Below are positions 7,977 to 15,613 of a DNA stretch of 64,000 nt, in pieces. The notes under the pieces were generated by a model that saw only the letters and a program-made list of their open reading frames with translations, searched no databases and was not told the origin of the DNA. A program made the translations under genes and the position numbers. Each line of letters starts with the position of its first letter. Position 1 is the stretch's first letter. Source of the stretch: Actinomadura rudentiformis (GTDB lineage: Bacteria > Actinomycetota > Actinomycetes > Streptosporangiales > Streptosporangiaceae). The stretch covers positions 1 to 64,000 of the forward strand of contig NZ_WBMT01000027.1 in NCBI RefSeq assembly GCF_008923185.1, written 5' to 3'.

Positions 7977-9083
7977 ATGGGTGAAGTACTCAGCCGTCGC
8001 GCGCTCAACCGGGCCACGCTCGACCGGCAGTTGCTGCTGCGCCGTGCCCCGATGGATGCGGCGCAGGCGGTCGAACATCTCGTCGGGCTCCAGACGCAGG
8101 TGCCGCACAATCACTACACCGCGCTGTGGTCCCGGCTCGAGAACTTCGATCCGGAGGACTTCTCGGCGCGCTTCGAGCGCCGCGAGTTCGTCCGCCTCGG
8201 GCTGCTGCGCGGGACGATCCACACGGTCACCGCACGCGACGCGCTCGCCCTGCGGCCCGTGTTCCAGATGCTGCTGACGAGGGTGCTCAAGTCGTCCTTC
8301 GGCAAGCCTCTCGCGGGTGTGGACCTGGAGGCCGCGGCCGAGCGTGCCCGCGTCCTCGTCGAGGACGAGCCCCTGACGTTCAGCGAGATCGGCAAGAGGC
8401 TCCTGGTGGACTGGCCGGACAGCCAGCCGCAGGCCCTCGGCATGGTCGCCCGCCACCTGCTCGCCATGGTGCAGGTGCCGCCGCGCGGGCTGTGGCAGCA
8501 AGGCGGGCTGTCCAGGCACACCACGCTCCAGCACTGGCTGGGCGCGGATCTGCCCGCGGACGCCACCCCCGACGACTTGGTGATGCGCTACTTCGCGGCG
8601 TTCGGGCCGGCCTCCGTAAGCGACGTCCAGTCGTGGAGCGGGCTCACTCGGCTCGCCGAAGTGGTCGAGCGCCACCGCGGCGAGCTCGTGGTCTTCCTGG
8701 ACGAGAACGGAGTGGAGCTCTTCGACCTGCCGGACGCCCCGCGCCCCGGCGAGGACGTCCCTGCCCCGGCCCGCTTTCTGCCCGAGTTCGACAACGTCTT
8801 CATCGGCCACAGGGACCGCTCCCGGATCGTCAGCGACCAGGCCGCGCAGGCGGTGTGGCTCACGAACGTGCCATACCCGGTCTTCCTCTCCGACGGCTTC
8901 ATCCAGGGCACCTGGAGCCTCGCCCTCGACAAGAAACGGACCCATGCCACCCTTACCGTCAAGCCCTTCGCCGCCCTCCCGGCAGACCAGCGGGAAGCCC
9001 TCGAACGAGAGGGCGCCGCGCTCCTGGACTTCCACGCACCCGGGGCCGGCCACGAGATCAACTGGGGCGTTCACGGCGAGTGA
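7977..9083 (+). CDS. Winged-helix DNA-binding protein, AlkZ-like DNA glycosylase family
   Basis: The 368-residue protein belongs to the winged-helix family PF06224 (HTH_42), whose founders are the interstrand-crosslink glycosylases AlkZ and YcaQ. The N-terminal helix carries LVGLQTQVPHNHYTALWSRL, where Q39-T-Q41 corresponds to the catalytic Q-x-Q motif of AlkZ. Repair of alkylated or crosslinked DNA is therefore plausible, and in producers of DNA-damaging metabolites AlkZ relatives confer self-resistance. No biosynthetic cluster is visible beside it, so a general repair role is the simpler view. The start follows a leaderless -10 box. Confidence 0.82.
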   Translation: MGEVLSRRALNRATLDRQLLLRRAPMDAAQAVEHLVGLQTQVPHNHYTALWSRLENFDPEDFSARFERREFVRLGLLRGTIHTVTARDALALRPVFQMLLTRVLKSSFGKPLAGVDLEAAAERARVLVEDEPLTFSEIGKRLLVDWPDSQPQALGMVARHLLAMVQVPPRGLWQQGGLSRHTTLQHWLGADLPADATPDDLVMRYFAAFGPASVSDVQSWSGLTRLAEVVERHRGELVVFLDENGVELFDLPDAPRPGEDVPAPARFLPEFDNVFIGHRDRSRIVSDQAAQAVWLTNVPYPVFLSDGFIQGTWSLALDKKRTHATLTVKPFAALPADQREALEREGAALLDFHAPGAGHEINWGVHGE

Positions 9084-9102
9084 CAGGGGTATCACTCGAC
9101 GT

Positions 9103-9939
9103 ATGAAGACTGCGCGCCGGCCATGCAAGGTCCACACCGCTTTCACGCCGGTTCAGGCGACGCTGTACCGGACGCTGGCCGGGCGGGCCCTGGACAGCCG
9201 CGCGAGGCGGCCCATCCTGGGCGATCCGACGGCCGTGGACACCGTCCGGAAGATCGACTTCGACTTCAGCCGGCTGAAGATCGGCAGCGCCCTCGTCACC
9301 CGGGTGGCCGTCCAGACCCGGTATCTCGACAAGGCCGTACGGGGTTTCGTCACCGCCCATCCGGACGCGGTCGTCGTGGACCTGGGCGCCGGGCTGGACG
9401 CCCGCATCTTCCGCGTGATCCCGCCCTCGTCCGTGGCCTGGTTCGACGTCGACTTCCCGGCTGTCGCCGCCGCCCGGCGGCGGGTCCTGCCGGAGCATCC
9501 GCAGGCGCGGCAGATCGGCACGTGCCTCACCGACCCGGGGTGGCTGGACCAGATCCCGGATGATCGGCCAGCCATGGTCGTCGCGGACGGTTTGCTCCCG
9601 TTCCTGACGCAGGGGGAGATCCAGGCCCTCGTCAACCGGCTGACCGGGCACTTCCGCGCGGGGGAACTGGCGTTCAACGGTGACCACCCGAGCGTCGCAG
9701 GGCTCGCCAGGTACCTCCCCGCCATGAAGAAGACCGCCGCCCTGATGCGGTCAGCCCCGTTCGCCGACCCGCGCGAGCCGGAGTCGTGGGCGCCGCGGAT
9801 GCGGCTCATCCAGGAGACCAGCCTGGCGCACGTCCCCGAGGTCGCCCTGTTCCCGCCCGCGATCCGGCTCGGGGCGCGGATCGCCGGGCGCAGCAGCACG
9901 CTGTCACGGTCGGTGCGGGTCCTCAGATACCGCTTCTGA
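9103..9939 (+). CDS. Class I SAM-dependent methyltransferase, leucine carboxyl methyltransferase (PPM) family
   Basis: The 278-residue protein has SAM motif I (VVVDLGAGLDARIFR) followed by VAWFDVDFP and the acidic VVADGLLPFLT region, which are typical of the PPM/LCM family. In actinobacteria these act on polyketides and small molecules, or have unknown targets. It begins 19 nt after the AlkZ-like gene and is probably co-transcribed with it. The ATG at 9103 is chosen because upstream frame residues show no similarity and overlap the previous gene. Confidence 0.85.
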   Translation: MKTARRPCKVHTAFTPVQATLYRTLAGRALDSRARRPILGDPTAVDTVRKIDFDFSRLKIGSALVTRVAVQTRYLDKAVRGFVTAHPDAVVVDLGAGLDARIFRVIPPSSVAWFDVDFPAVAAARRRVLPEHPQARQIGTCLTDPGWLDQIPDDRPAMVVADGLLPFLTQGEIQALVNRLTGHFRAGELAFNGDHPSVAGLARYLPAMKKTAALMRSAPFADPREPESWAPRMRLIQETSLAHVPEVALFPPAIRLGARIAGRSSTLSRSVRVLRYRF

Positions 9940-10026
9940 GCCGGTGCCCGGTGATCACTTGGCGCGAGAAGTGTTACAGATCGTACTGGGACATGTCGGT
10001 GAAGTAATCAGGGTAGGACAGTCCAC

Positions 10027-10413
10027 ATGGGGGCCATGGTGGTGCTCGGGGCGGTCACGGCGGACCGGCGTCCCTCGACGGTCGAGTTCCTGCGCCGGTA
10101 CGTGGACGGCACGCTCGACACCGCGGGAGTGGACGCCGAGGACGCCCGGCTCGTGGTCAGCGAGCTCGGCACGAACGCCGTCACCCATGGATCGGGCGAG
10201 CTGCTCGGGCTCTACGTCGCCGCTGACGAGGACTGCGTCCGGGTGGAGGTCACCGACGGAGGGAGCGGCAGCCCGCGGGAACGCCGCGCGGAGGCCGAGG
10301 ACGAGGGCGGCCGCGGCCTGATGATCGTGACCGCCGTCGCCGAGCACTGGGGGGTGCGCCGCGACGAACATGGCACGACCGTGTGGGCCGAGGTCGCCCG
10401 CAAACCGCGCTAG
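10027..10413 (+). CDS. ATP-binding protein, RsbW-like anti-sigma / serine kinase (HATPase_c_2)
   Basis: The 128-residue single-domain protein has a GHKL fold: N-box LVVSELGTNAVTHG, G1 box VEVTDGGSGSP, and G2 box GGRGLMIV. Actinobacterial genomes encode many such stand-alone RsbW relatives, which bind sigma factors or phosphorylate STAS antagonists. No sigma factor or STAS protein is adjacent, so the partner is encoded elsewhere. The sequence before the ATG contains TAGGAC 7 nt upstream, which might be a weak leaderless -10. Confidence 0.88.
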   Translation: MGAMVVLGAVTADRRPSTVEFLRRYVDGTLDTAGVDAEDARLVVSELGTNAVTHGSGELLGLYVAADEDCVRVEVTDGGSGSPRERRAEAEDEGGRGLMIVTAVAEHWGVRRDEHGTTVWAEVARKPR

Positions 10414-10420
10414 ACCAGCG

Positions 10421-11050
10421 CTAGATCAAGACGGCGTGCAGGGCCGCCGCGCTGAGCACGCGGCCCACCGCCTTGCCGGCCCAGTCGTGCTGGGTGACGC
10501 GCTCGACCCGTTCGCGCAGCTCCCTGCCCTTGATGCCGAACAAACGGCTTGTCAGGCCGGACGCGTGGGCCAGCGCCAGCAGCGTGGTGGTGCGGTCGTC
10601 GGCATGGCCCGCGTCGAGCGCGGCGGCGAGCCGGGTGCGGATCTCCAGTTCGGGGCCGGCGTCCCGCGCGGGGTGGCGCTTGCTGGGGATGAGCCCGAGG
10701 ATGCGGAACGCCTCCGCGTCCAGGATGCCGAGCTCGGTCAGGCGGGCCAGCCGCAGCTTGGTGAGGTCGTTGTCGATCAGGCGGCTCACCCACCACTCGG
10801 GTTTGCGCGGCTTGCTCTCACCGGCGATCCGGCCGAGCGCGGCGTCGAGATCGGGGTCGCCGAGCGGGCTCGGGTCGCTGACGGTGATGTGGTCACCGGC
10901 CAGCGTGATCCGGCCGGCCAGCGTCAGCTCCGACAGGAAGGCACCTGCCAGCCCGGCTCGGACCACCGACGATTGCACGAGCAGGCGTCCGTCGTTCTCC
11001 CGCAGGGCCAGCAGGAGGAACTCGTCGGCGAGGGGCAGCGCACGCTCCAT
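10421..11050 (-). CDS. GPP34 (GOLPH3-like) family protein
   Basis: The 209-residue protein begins LPLADEFLLLALRENDGR and continues with the alternating helical pattern of the GPP34 family, including AALDAGHADDRTTTLLALAHASGL near the C-terminus. Eukaryotic GOLPH3 binds PI4P at the Golgi; the role of the common actinobacterial homologues is unknown and may concern membranes. The start is fixed by a good AGGAGA Shine-Dalgarno 5 nt before the ATG at 11050. It is divergent from murA, with 79 nt between, and 7 nt from the convergent RsbW-like gene. Confidence 0.87.
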   Translation of the reverse strand: MERALPLADEFLLLALRENDGRLLVQSSVVRAGLAGAFLSELTLAGRITLAGDHITVSDPSPLGDPDLDAALGRIAGESKPRKPEWWVSRLIDNDLTKLRLARLTELGILDAEAFRILGLIPSKRHPARDAGPELEIRTRLAAALDAGHADDRTTTLLALAHASGLTSRLFGIKGRELRERVERVTQHDWAGKAVGRVLSAAALHAVLI

Positions 11051-11117
11051 GGGGTCTCCTGTCCGTAAAGTCAGCGACAAGAGTGAGACGCGCCCCGGAG
11101 GAGACCGGTTCGGGCCA

Positions 11118-11123
11118 TAGGCT
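11118..11123 (+). promoter_or_regulatory. -10 box of the murA leaderless promoter
   Basis: TAGGCT ends 6 nt before the GTG start at 11130, with no ribosome binding site between. Confidence 0.5.
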
Positions 11124-11129
11124 GCACGG

Positions 11130-12437
11130 GTGACTGAGAAGCTGTGGCAGATCGAACCTTCCGGACCGCTGCGCGGGGACGTCACCGTCCGCGGCGCCAA
11201 GAACGCGGTCAGCAAGCACATGGTGGCGGCGATGCTCGGCGGGGCGCCGAGCACCATCCGCAACGCCCCCGACGTCGGCGAGGTGGGCATCACCGCGGCG
11301 ATGCTGGAGCACGTCGGCATGACGGTCGAACGTTCCGGAGGCGAGATCACGGTCGCGCCGGGACCCGTCACCGACCCGAGCGTGGCCAAGGCGTTCACCG
11401 GGCTCAACCGCATCCCGATCCTGATGCTCGGCCCGCTCCTGCACCTGGCCGGCGAGGCGTTCGTGCCCCTGGTGGGCGGCGACCCGATCGGCCGGCGGCC
11501 GGTCGACTTCCACGTGGACGCGCTGCGCGCGTTCGGCGCCGAGGTGGAGATCGCCGAGGACGGCATTCACGCCCGCGCCAAGCGGCTCCGCGGCACCCGG
11601 ATCAACCTGCCCTACCCCAGCGTCGGCGCCACCGAGACCGTGCTGCTGGCCGCCGTGCTGGCCGAGGGCAAGACGGTCATCCGCAACGCCGCCACCGAGC
11701 CGGAGATCATCGAGCTGGCGCTGTTCCTGCAGCGGATGGGCGCGGGCATCTCGTTCAGCCCGGACCGCCGGATCGTGGTCGAGGGCGTGGCACAGCTCAG
11801 CGGCGCGCAGACCCGGCTCGCCGGCGACCGGATCGAGGCGTTCTCCTATCTGGTCGCGGGGCTGGTCACCGGCGGCGAGGTGCGGGTGCACGGCTGCCCG
11901 CAGGACCGGCTGGTCACGCCGATCACCACGCTGGCGCGGATGGGCGCCCGGTTCGAGATCACCGACGACTGGATCATGGCGTCGGCGCCCAACCTGCTGA
12001 ACCCCGCCGCCGTGCAGACCGACACCCATCCCGGGTTCGCCACGGACTGGCAGACGCCGCTCATGGTGCTGTTCACCCAGGCCGACGGCATGTCGGTGCT
12101 GCACGAGACGGTGTATGAGAACCGGCTGGCCTACGTTCCCGCGCTGCAGAGCATGGGCGCCGAGATCGAGGTGTACGACACCTGCCTGGGCGGCCCCGCC
12201 TGCCGCTACCACGACACCGGTGCCAAGCACTCGGCGGTCGTGCGCGGTATCTCCAAGCTGCGCGGCGGCGACGTCACGATGCCCGACATCCGGGCGGGGT
12301 TCTCCGCAGTGCTGGCCGCCGCCGTCGCCAACGGCCCGTCCACGCTGCGCGGCGTGCACCACATCGAGCGCGGCTACCACCATCCCGTCGAGCAGTTCCG
12401 GGCCCTCGGCCTCAACCTCTCCAGCCGGGCGGTCTAG
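11130..12437 (+). CDS. murA: UDP-N-acetylglucosamine 1-carboxyvinyltransferase with Asp in place of the catalytic Cys
   Basis: The 435-residue enzyme transfers enolpyruvate from PEP to UDP-GlcNAc, the first committed step of peptidoglycan synthesis. Conserved residues are K24-N25 (RGAKNA), R123 in GRRPVDFH, D306 in PGFATDWQTP, and R388 in DIRAGFSAVL. The loop that usually reads GGC-x-IG reads GGDPIG, with D118 where E. coli has C115. That is the same substitution as in Mycobacterium tuberculosis MurA, which makes the enzyme insensitive to fosfomycin. It starts with GTG on a leaderless transcript. Because actinobacteria can carry two MurA paralogues, whether this is the essential copy cannot be told from this window. 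Confidence 0.9.
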   Translation: MTEKLWQIEPSGPLRGDVTVRGAKNAVSKHMVAAMLGGAPSTIRNAPDVGEVGITAAMLEHVGMTVERSGGEITVAPGPVTDPSVAKAFTGLNRIPILMLGPLLHLAGEAFVPLVGGDPIGRRPVDFHVDALRAFGAEVEIAEDGIHARAKRLRGTRINLPYPSVGATETVLLAAVLAEGKTVIRNAATEPEIIELALFLQRMGAGISFSPDRRIVVEGVAQLSGAQTRLAGDRIEAFSYLVAGLVTGGEVRVHGCPQDRLVTPITTLARMGARFEITDDWIMASAPNLLNPAAVQTDTHPGFATDWQTPLMVLFTQADGMSVLHETVYENRLAYVPALQSMGAEIEVYDTCLGGPACRYHDTGAKHSAVVRGISKLRGGDVTMPDIRAGFSAVLAAAVANGPSTLRGVHHIERGYHHPVEQFRALGLNLSSRAV

Positions 12438-12459
12438 CCGGGCCGTCCAGCCAGGTGGC

Positions 12460-13257
12460 CTAGCCCGCGAGGCGGGCGAACTCCCACGGGTCATGGGCGG
12501 AGAAGACCGTGACCTCGTCCGCGTGGTCGCGCACGAGCTCGCGCAACCGGGCCTGCGTGCCGAGCCGCAGGTCGTGGTGGATCTCGGAGCTCGTCTGCAC
12601 GAGGTCCATCAGCGGGTGCGGATGCGGGCTCGCCTGTAGCTCGCGGTGGTAGTAGTACGCGTCGCCGCAATGCAGGAGCCAGCGGTCACCGTCCTGGACG
12701 GCGACGCCGGTGTGGCCTGCGGTGTGCCCGCCGAGCGGGACCAGCCGGATCTCCGCTGGCAGGCCCTTCGGCTGGACAGAGGTGAAGCCGAACCAGTCGT
12801 CGCCCGGCTCGGGGCTGTAGGTGACCCAGTTCGGGCCGTGCGCCCAGTGGGCGGGCCGGTAGCGGCGGCTGGGCGCCTCGGCCAGCGCCGCGTCCAGCTC
12901 GGCGGCGAGCACGTGGACGTGTGCGTCCGGAAAGTCCGGCAGGCCGCCGCAGTGGTCGACGTCGAGGTGGGTCACGATGACGTGCCGTACGTCGGAGGGC
13001 GAGAAACCGAGCCGCTCGATCTGGCGCACGGCAGTCTCGTCCTCTCGGAGGACGGGCTGAGCCATCTCGACCCACTCGGCGCCGAGCGTTCCGTCCGGAT
13101 CCCGCACATCATCGAGCCCGAGGCCCGTCTCGACTAGGACCAGCCCGTCGCCGGTCTCGACGAGCAGGCAGTGGTTCACGGCGTGCGCGGGCGGTGGCCC
13201 GCTGTAGGTGGCTTCGATCTCCCGTACGGACCCGCAGTTCAGGTGGTGAATGTTCAT
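12460..13257 (-). CDS. MBL-fold metallo-hydrolase (lactonase-like)
   Basis: The 265-residue protein has the metallo-beta-lactamase fold: VETGLGLDDV, the metal motif VTHLDVDHCGG, the later histidine in LGGHTAGHTGVAV, and the bridging Asp in LLHCGDAYYY. The motif reads H-L-D-V-D-H instead of the usual H-x-H-x-D-H, so the second ligand is Asp. Its overall size and shape resemble quorum-quenching lactonases of the AhlD type, but substrate is inference. It is divergent from a MerR gene across a perfect 22-bp palindrome and is probably that regulator's target. Confidence 0.85.
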   Translation of the reverse strand: MNIHHLNCGSVREIEATYSGPPPAHAVNHCLLVETGDGLVLVETGLGLDDVRDPDGTLGAEWVEMAQPVLREDETAVRQIERLGFSPSDVRHVIVTHLDVDHCGGLPDFPDAHVHVLAAELDAALAEAPSRRYRPAHWAHGPNWVTYSPEPGDDWFGFTSVQPKGLPAEIRLVPLGGHTAGHTGVAVQDGDRWLLHCGDAYYYHRELQASPHPHPLMDLVQTSSEIHHDLRLGTQARLRELVRDHADEVTVFSAHDPWEFARLAG

Positions 13258-13271
13258 GGCGGCTAGAGTGC

Positions 13272-13293
13272 GACTTGAAGCGCGCTTCAAGTC
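13272..13293. promoter_or_regulatory. 22-bp perfect palindrome, MerR operator
   Basis: The two 11-bp arms begin GACTTGAAGCG and mirror exactly. Read on the minus strand, TTGACT (13296-13291) and CACTCT are separated by 19 bp, the elongated spacer typical of MerR-activated promoters, with the dyad centred between. This promoter would serve the MBL-fold gene, whose start is at 13257. Confidence 0.7.
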
Positions 13294-13305
13294 AAGGGGA
13301 CGATC

Positions 13306-13809
13306 ATGATGCTGGACATCGCCGAGGTCGCCGAACGCACCGGACTCGCCCCGTCGGCCCTGCGGTACTACGAGAAGGAGGGCCTCATCGAGTCCGGCGG
13401 ACGCAACGGCCTGCGCCGCACGTACCACCCCGACGTGCTGGAACGGCTCGGCCTGATCACGTGCGCCCGCAGCGCCGGCTTTTCGATCGCGGAGATCGGG
13501 CGGTTCCTGGCGGCCACGCCCGAGGACGGCCCGATCCTGCGCGAACGGATGGCCCGGAAGGCCGCCGACCTGGACCACAAGATCGACCAACTCGTCCGGA
13601 TGCGCGCCAGCCTCCAGCACGCCGCGATCTGCACGCACGAGCCTCTGGTCGACTGCCCCGACTTCAAGCGCGCCGTCCGCAACGTCTACGCCCCTGAGGA
13701 GACCGCCTCCGATGGGACTGCTCCCGAAGAGACCGCTCCCGAAGAGACCGCGGAGCGCCAGCCTGCTGCTACCTCATGCGTGAAGAGCCACGCGGTGGCG
13801 CGTTCGTAG
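13306..13809 (+). CDS. MerR family transcriptional regulator
   Basis: The 167-residue protein has the MerR winged helix at residues 2-70 (DIAEVAERTGLAPSALRYYEKEGL) and a dimerisation coiled coil (RERMARKAADLDHKIDQLVRMRASL). C-terminal cysteines occur in ICTHEPLVDCPDF, but the SoxR 2Fe-2S pattern is not complete. A GGGGA ribosome binding site lies 5 nt before the ATG. The last 40 residues are a low-complexity PEETA-repeat tail, encoded in 124 bp that also encode, on the other strand, the end of the convergent monooxygenase. Confidence 0.88.
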   Translation: MMLDIAEVAERTGLAPSALRYYEKEGLIESGGRNGLRRTYHPDVLERLGLITCARSAGFSIAEIGRFLAATPEDGPILRERMARKAADLDHKIDQLVRMRASLQHAAICTHEPLVDCPDFKRAVRNVYAPEETASDGTAPEETAPEETAERQPAATSCVKSHAVARS

Positions 13810-14912
13810 AAGAGCATGACGAACACGGGCATCACCACGTTGCGGACCCGGCGCGCCACCGGGCCCGCGGTCTTGGCGTCCCGGTTGGTGCTCGCCGACC
13901 TGACCATCTTGGCGATCCGCTTCCGGCGGGCCGCATCGTAGGCCGCGAGGGCGGCCGGGATGTCCGGCGCGTCTTCCAGTGACCTGGCGAGCACGACCGC
14001 GTCCTCGATGGCCATGGACGCTCCTTGGCCTGCCCCCACCGGGTGGCCGGAATCGCCCACCAGCACGATCTGCTCGTCATGCCAGACCGGGACTTCGGCG
14101 AGGACGTGCATGAGTGTTGGCCGCTGCATCGTGGTCACCGCGCCCAGCAGGGCTGACGGCACCTTTTCGCGCCGGTAGAGGCCCTTGAGAACCTCCAGAT
14201 CGACCGCGTTCAGGTCGGGCTCCTCCGCGGCCGAGACCTGCGCCGTCCACCAGACGTCGCCGCCTGGGACGGGGATGTAGATGAACGCCCCGTTCCGGCC
14301 GAACACCATGTTGAACGTGCCCGGTTGGTTGAACGTGGCGCCGTCCACGTCCACGCCGCGCGCGACGCCGGAGACGGTGAAGAGCCCCGCGTACACCGGC
14401 TCGGGCGCTCCGGGGTCGAGGATGCGGCGCGTCGCCGACCAGATCCCGTCAGCCCCCACGAGCAGGTCGGCCTCCGCCGTCCGCCCGCTCTCGAACTCGG
14501 CCCGGGCCTTCGCGCCGACCCGGGTCGCGCCTACCAGCCGTTCGCCGGTGACGATCCGGGCCCCGGACGCGATGGCCTTGTCGCGCAGCGTCTCGACGAG
14601 GCGCCCGCGCTTCAGGGTGATGCTCCGCAGCGGCTCGTCCGGGAGCCGTCCGCGCGGCGTATCGCCCAGCAGGCGGCCCGAGTCGGCCCACAACCGTTGC
14701 CACTCCACCTCGAACCCGGCCGTCTGGACCGCCTCCAGGCAGCCGAGCGCGGCCAGCGCCTTGAGCCCGTTGGTGGCCAGGCTCACGAACGAGCCGACTG
14801 AGCCCGCCGGGTCGGCGTACGCCTCGTACACCGTCACCTCGGCTCCGATGCGCCGCAGTGCGAGCGCGCTCGTCGCCCCCGCCACTCCGCCGCCCACCAC
14901 GATGACCTGCAT
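13686..14912 (-). CDS. FAD-dependent monooxygenase (NAD(P)/FAD-binding, salicylate-hydroxylase-like)
   Basis: The 408-residue single-component flavoprotein monooxygenase has the N-terminal dinucleotide motif VIVVGGGVAGATSALAL, the DG motif (LLVGADGIWSATR), and the GD motif (VLVGDSGHPVGAGQG). It probably hydroxylates or epoxidises a small organic substrate. AGGAGG lies 5 nt before the ATG. The divergent TetR gene and the inverted repeat between them suggest substrate-inducible control. The C-terminal tail has three near-repeats of SSGAV / PSEAV that overlap the MerR tail on the opposite strand and extend past the usual family end. Confidence 0.88.
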   Translation of the reverse strand: MQVIVVGGGVAGATSALALRRIGAEVTVYEAYADPAGSVGSFVSLATNGLKALAALGCLEAVQTAGFEVEWQRLWADSGRLLGDTPRGRLPDEPLRSITLKRGRLVETLRDKAIASGARIVTGERLVGATRVGAKARAEFESGRTAEADLLVGADGIWSATRRILDPGAPEPVYAGLFTVSGVARGVDVDGATFNQPGTFNMVFGRNGAFIYIPVPGGDVWWTAQVSAAEEPDLNAVDLEVLKGLYRREKVPSALLGAVTTMQRPTLMHVLAEVPVWHDEQIVLVGDSGHPVGAGQGASMAIEDAVVLARSLEDAPDIPAALAAYDAARRKRIAKMVRSASTNRDAKTAGPVARRVRNVVMPVFVMLFYERATAWLFTHEVAAGWRSAVSSGAVSSGAVPSEAVSSGA

Positions 14913-14930
14913 GCCGTCCTCCTGAATTTT

Positions 14931-14958
14931 GATTCACTGAATCTTCATTCGGTGAATT
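14931..14958. promoter_or_regulatory. Inverted repeat, probable TetR operator
   Basis: GATTCACTGAAT and ATTCGGTGAATT are near-perfect inverted arms (10 of 12 positions) around a 4-nt CTTC centre. The repeat lies between the monooxygenase start (14912) and the TetR start (14981), just upstream of the TetR -10 box. Confidence 0.65.
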
Positions 14959-14967
14959 CGGCCTCAG

Positions 14968-14973
14968 TATGAT
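14968..14973 (+). promoter_or_regulatory. -10 box of the TetR leaderless promoter
   Basis: TATGAT, close to the TATAAT consensus, ends 7 nt before the GTG at 14981. It overlaps the earlier ATG codons at 14969 and 14972, which argues that those are not the true start. Confidence 0.55.
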
Positions 14974-14980
14974 GTCGGCC

Positions 14981-15613
14981 GTGAGCGAACGTCAAGGGGG
15001 AGTGCGCAAGGCGAAGGCGGCCGAGACCCAGGCCGCGCTGAAGGACGCCGCGCGCCGCCTGTTCATGGAACGCGGCTACCTCAACACCAAGATCACTGAC
15101 ATCACGGCCGCGGCCGGGCGGGCCACCGGCTCGTTCTACGACCACTTCAAGAGCAAGGAGGAACTGCTCCAGGCCCTGATGGCCGACATGGGTGGGCAGG
15201 CGGACGCTGAGATAGCGGTTGCCGGACATCCGCGTGACCACGACCTGACCGACCGGGGGCAACTGCGCGATCACCTGGCGGTCGCCTGGCACGTGCTGCG
15301 CGACAACCTTCCCGTGGTCGTGGCCCAGATGCAGTCGGTGATCGCGGAGAGGCCCGCGTCCGGGCTCGCGTGGCGGAGCCTGGCCGCGGAGACCGAGACG
15401 TTCCGCGACCATCTGGAGTATCTGCGGGAACGCGGGGACCCCCTGCCGGGCGATCCCGTCCTGGTCGCGGCCGCGATGGGGGCGATGGTGTCAATGTTCG
15501 GCTATGCCGTCCTCACCGCCGGCGAGCACGGTCCGGAGGTCACCGAGGACCAGATCGTGGACACCCTGACCGACCTGCTCCTGCACGGCCTGGCCGGTCC
15601 CGCGTCAGCCTGA
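14981..15613 (+). CDS. TetR/AcrR family transcriptional regulator
   Basis: The 210-residue protein has a standard TetR HTH (AARRLFMERGYLNTKITDITAAAGRATGSFYDHFKSKEEL in pieces: ITDITAAAGRATGSFYDHF is the recognition region). The C-terminal part is a TetR_C ligand domain. The GTG at 14981 is preferred to ATG 14969 because TATGAT at 14968-14973 fits a leaderless -10. It is divergent from the FAD monooxygenase, its likely target, and its 3' end overlaps the convergent TetR gene by 9 bp. Confidence 0.88.
   Translation: MSERQGGVRKAKAAETQAALKDAARRLFMERGYLNTKITDITAAAGRATGSFYDHFKSKEELLQALMADMGGQADAEIAVAGHPRDHDLTDRGQLRDHLAVAWHVLRDNLPVVVAQMQSVIAERPASGLAWRSLAAETETFRDHLEYLRERGDPLPGDPVLVAAAMGAMVSMFGYAVLTAGEHGPEVTEDQIVDTLTDLLLHGLAGPASA

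Noticed and set aside
7861..8277. Short hydrophobic frame beginning MESIAAYVLGSFLL
   Set aside because: The opening looks like a membrane segment, but it continues as Arg/Ser-rich noise through the first 300 bp of the AlkZ-like gene and has no ribosome binding site.
10027..13257. A biosynthetic or phage island
   Set aside because: Composition and gene types are uniform, and no integrase, tRNA attachment site, transposase or synthase was seen in the window.
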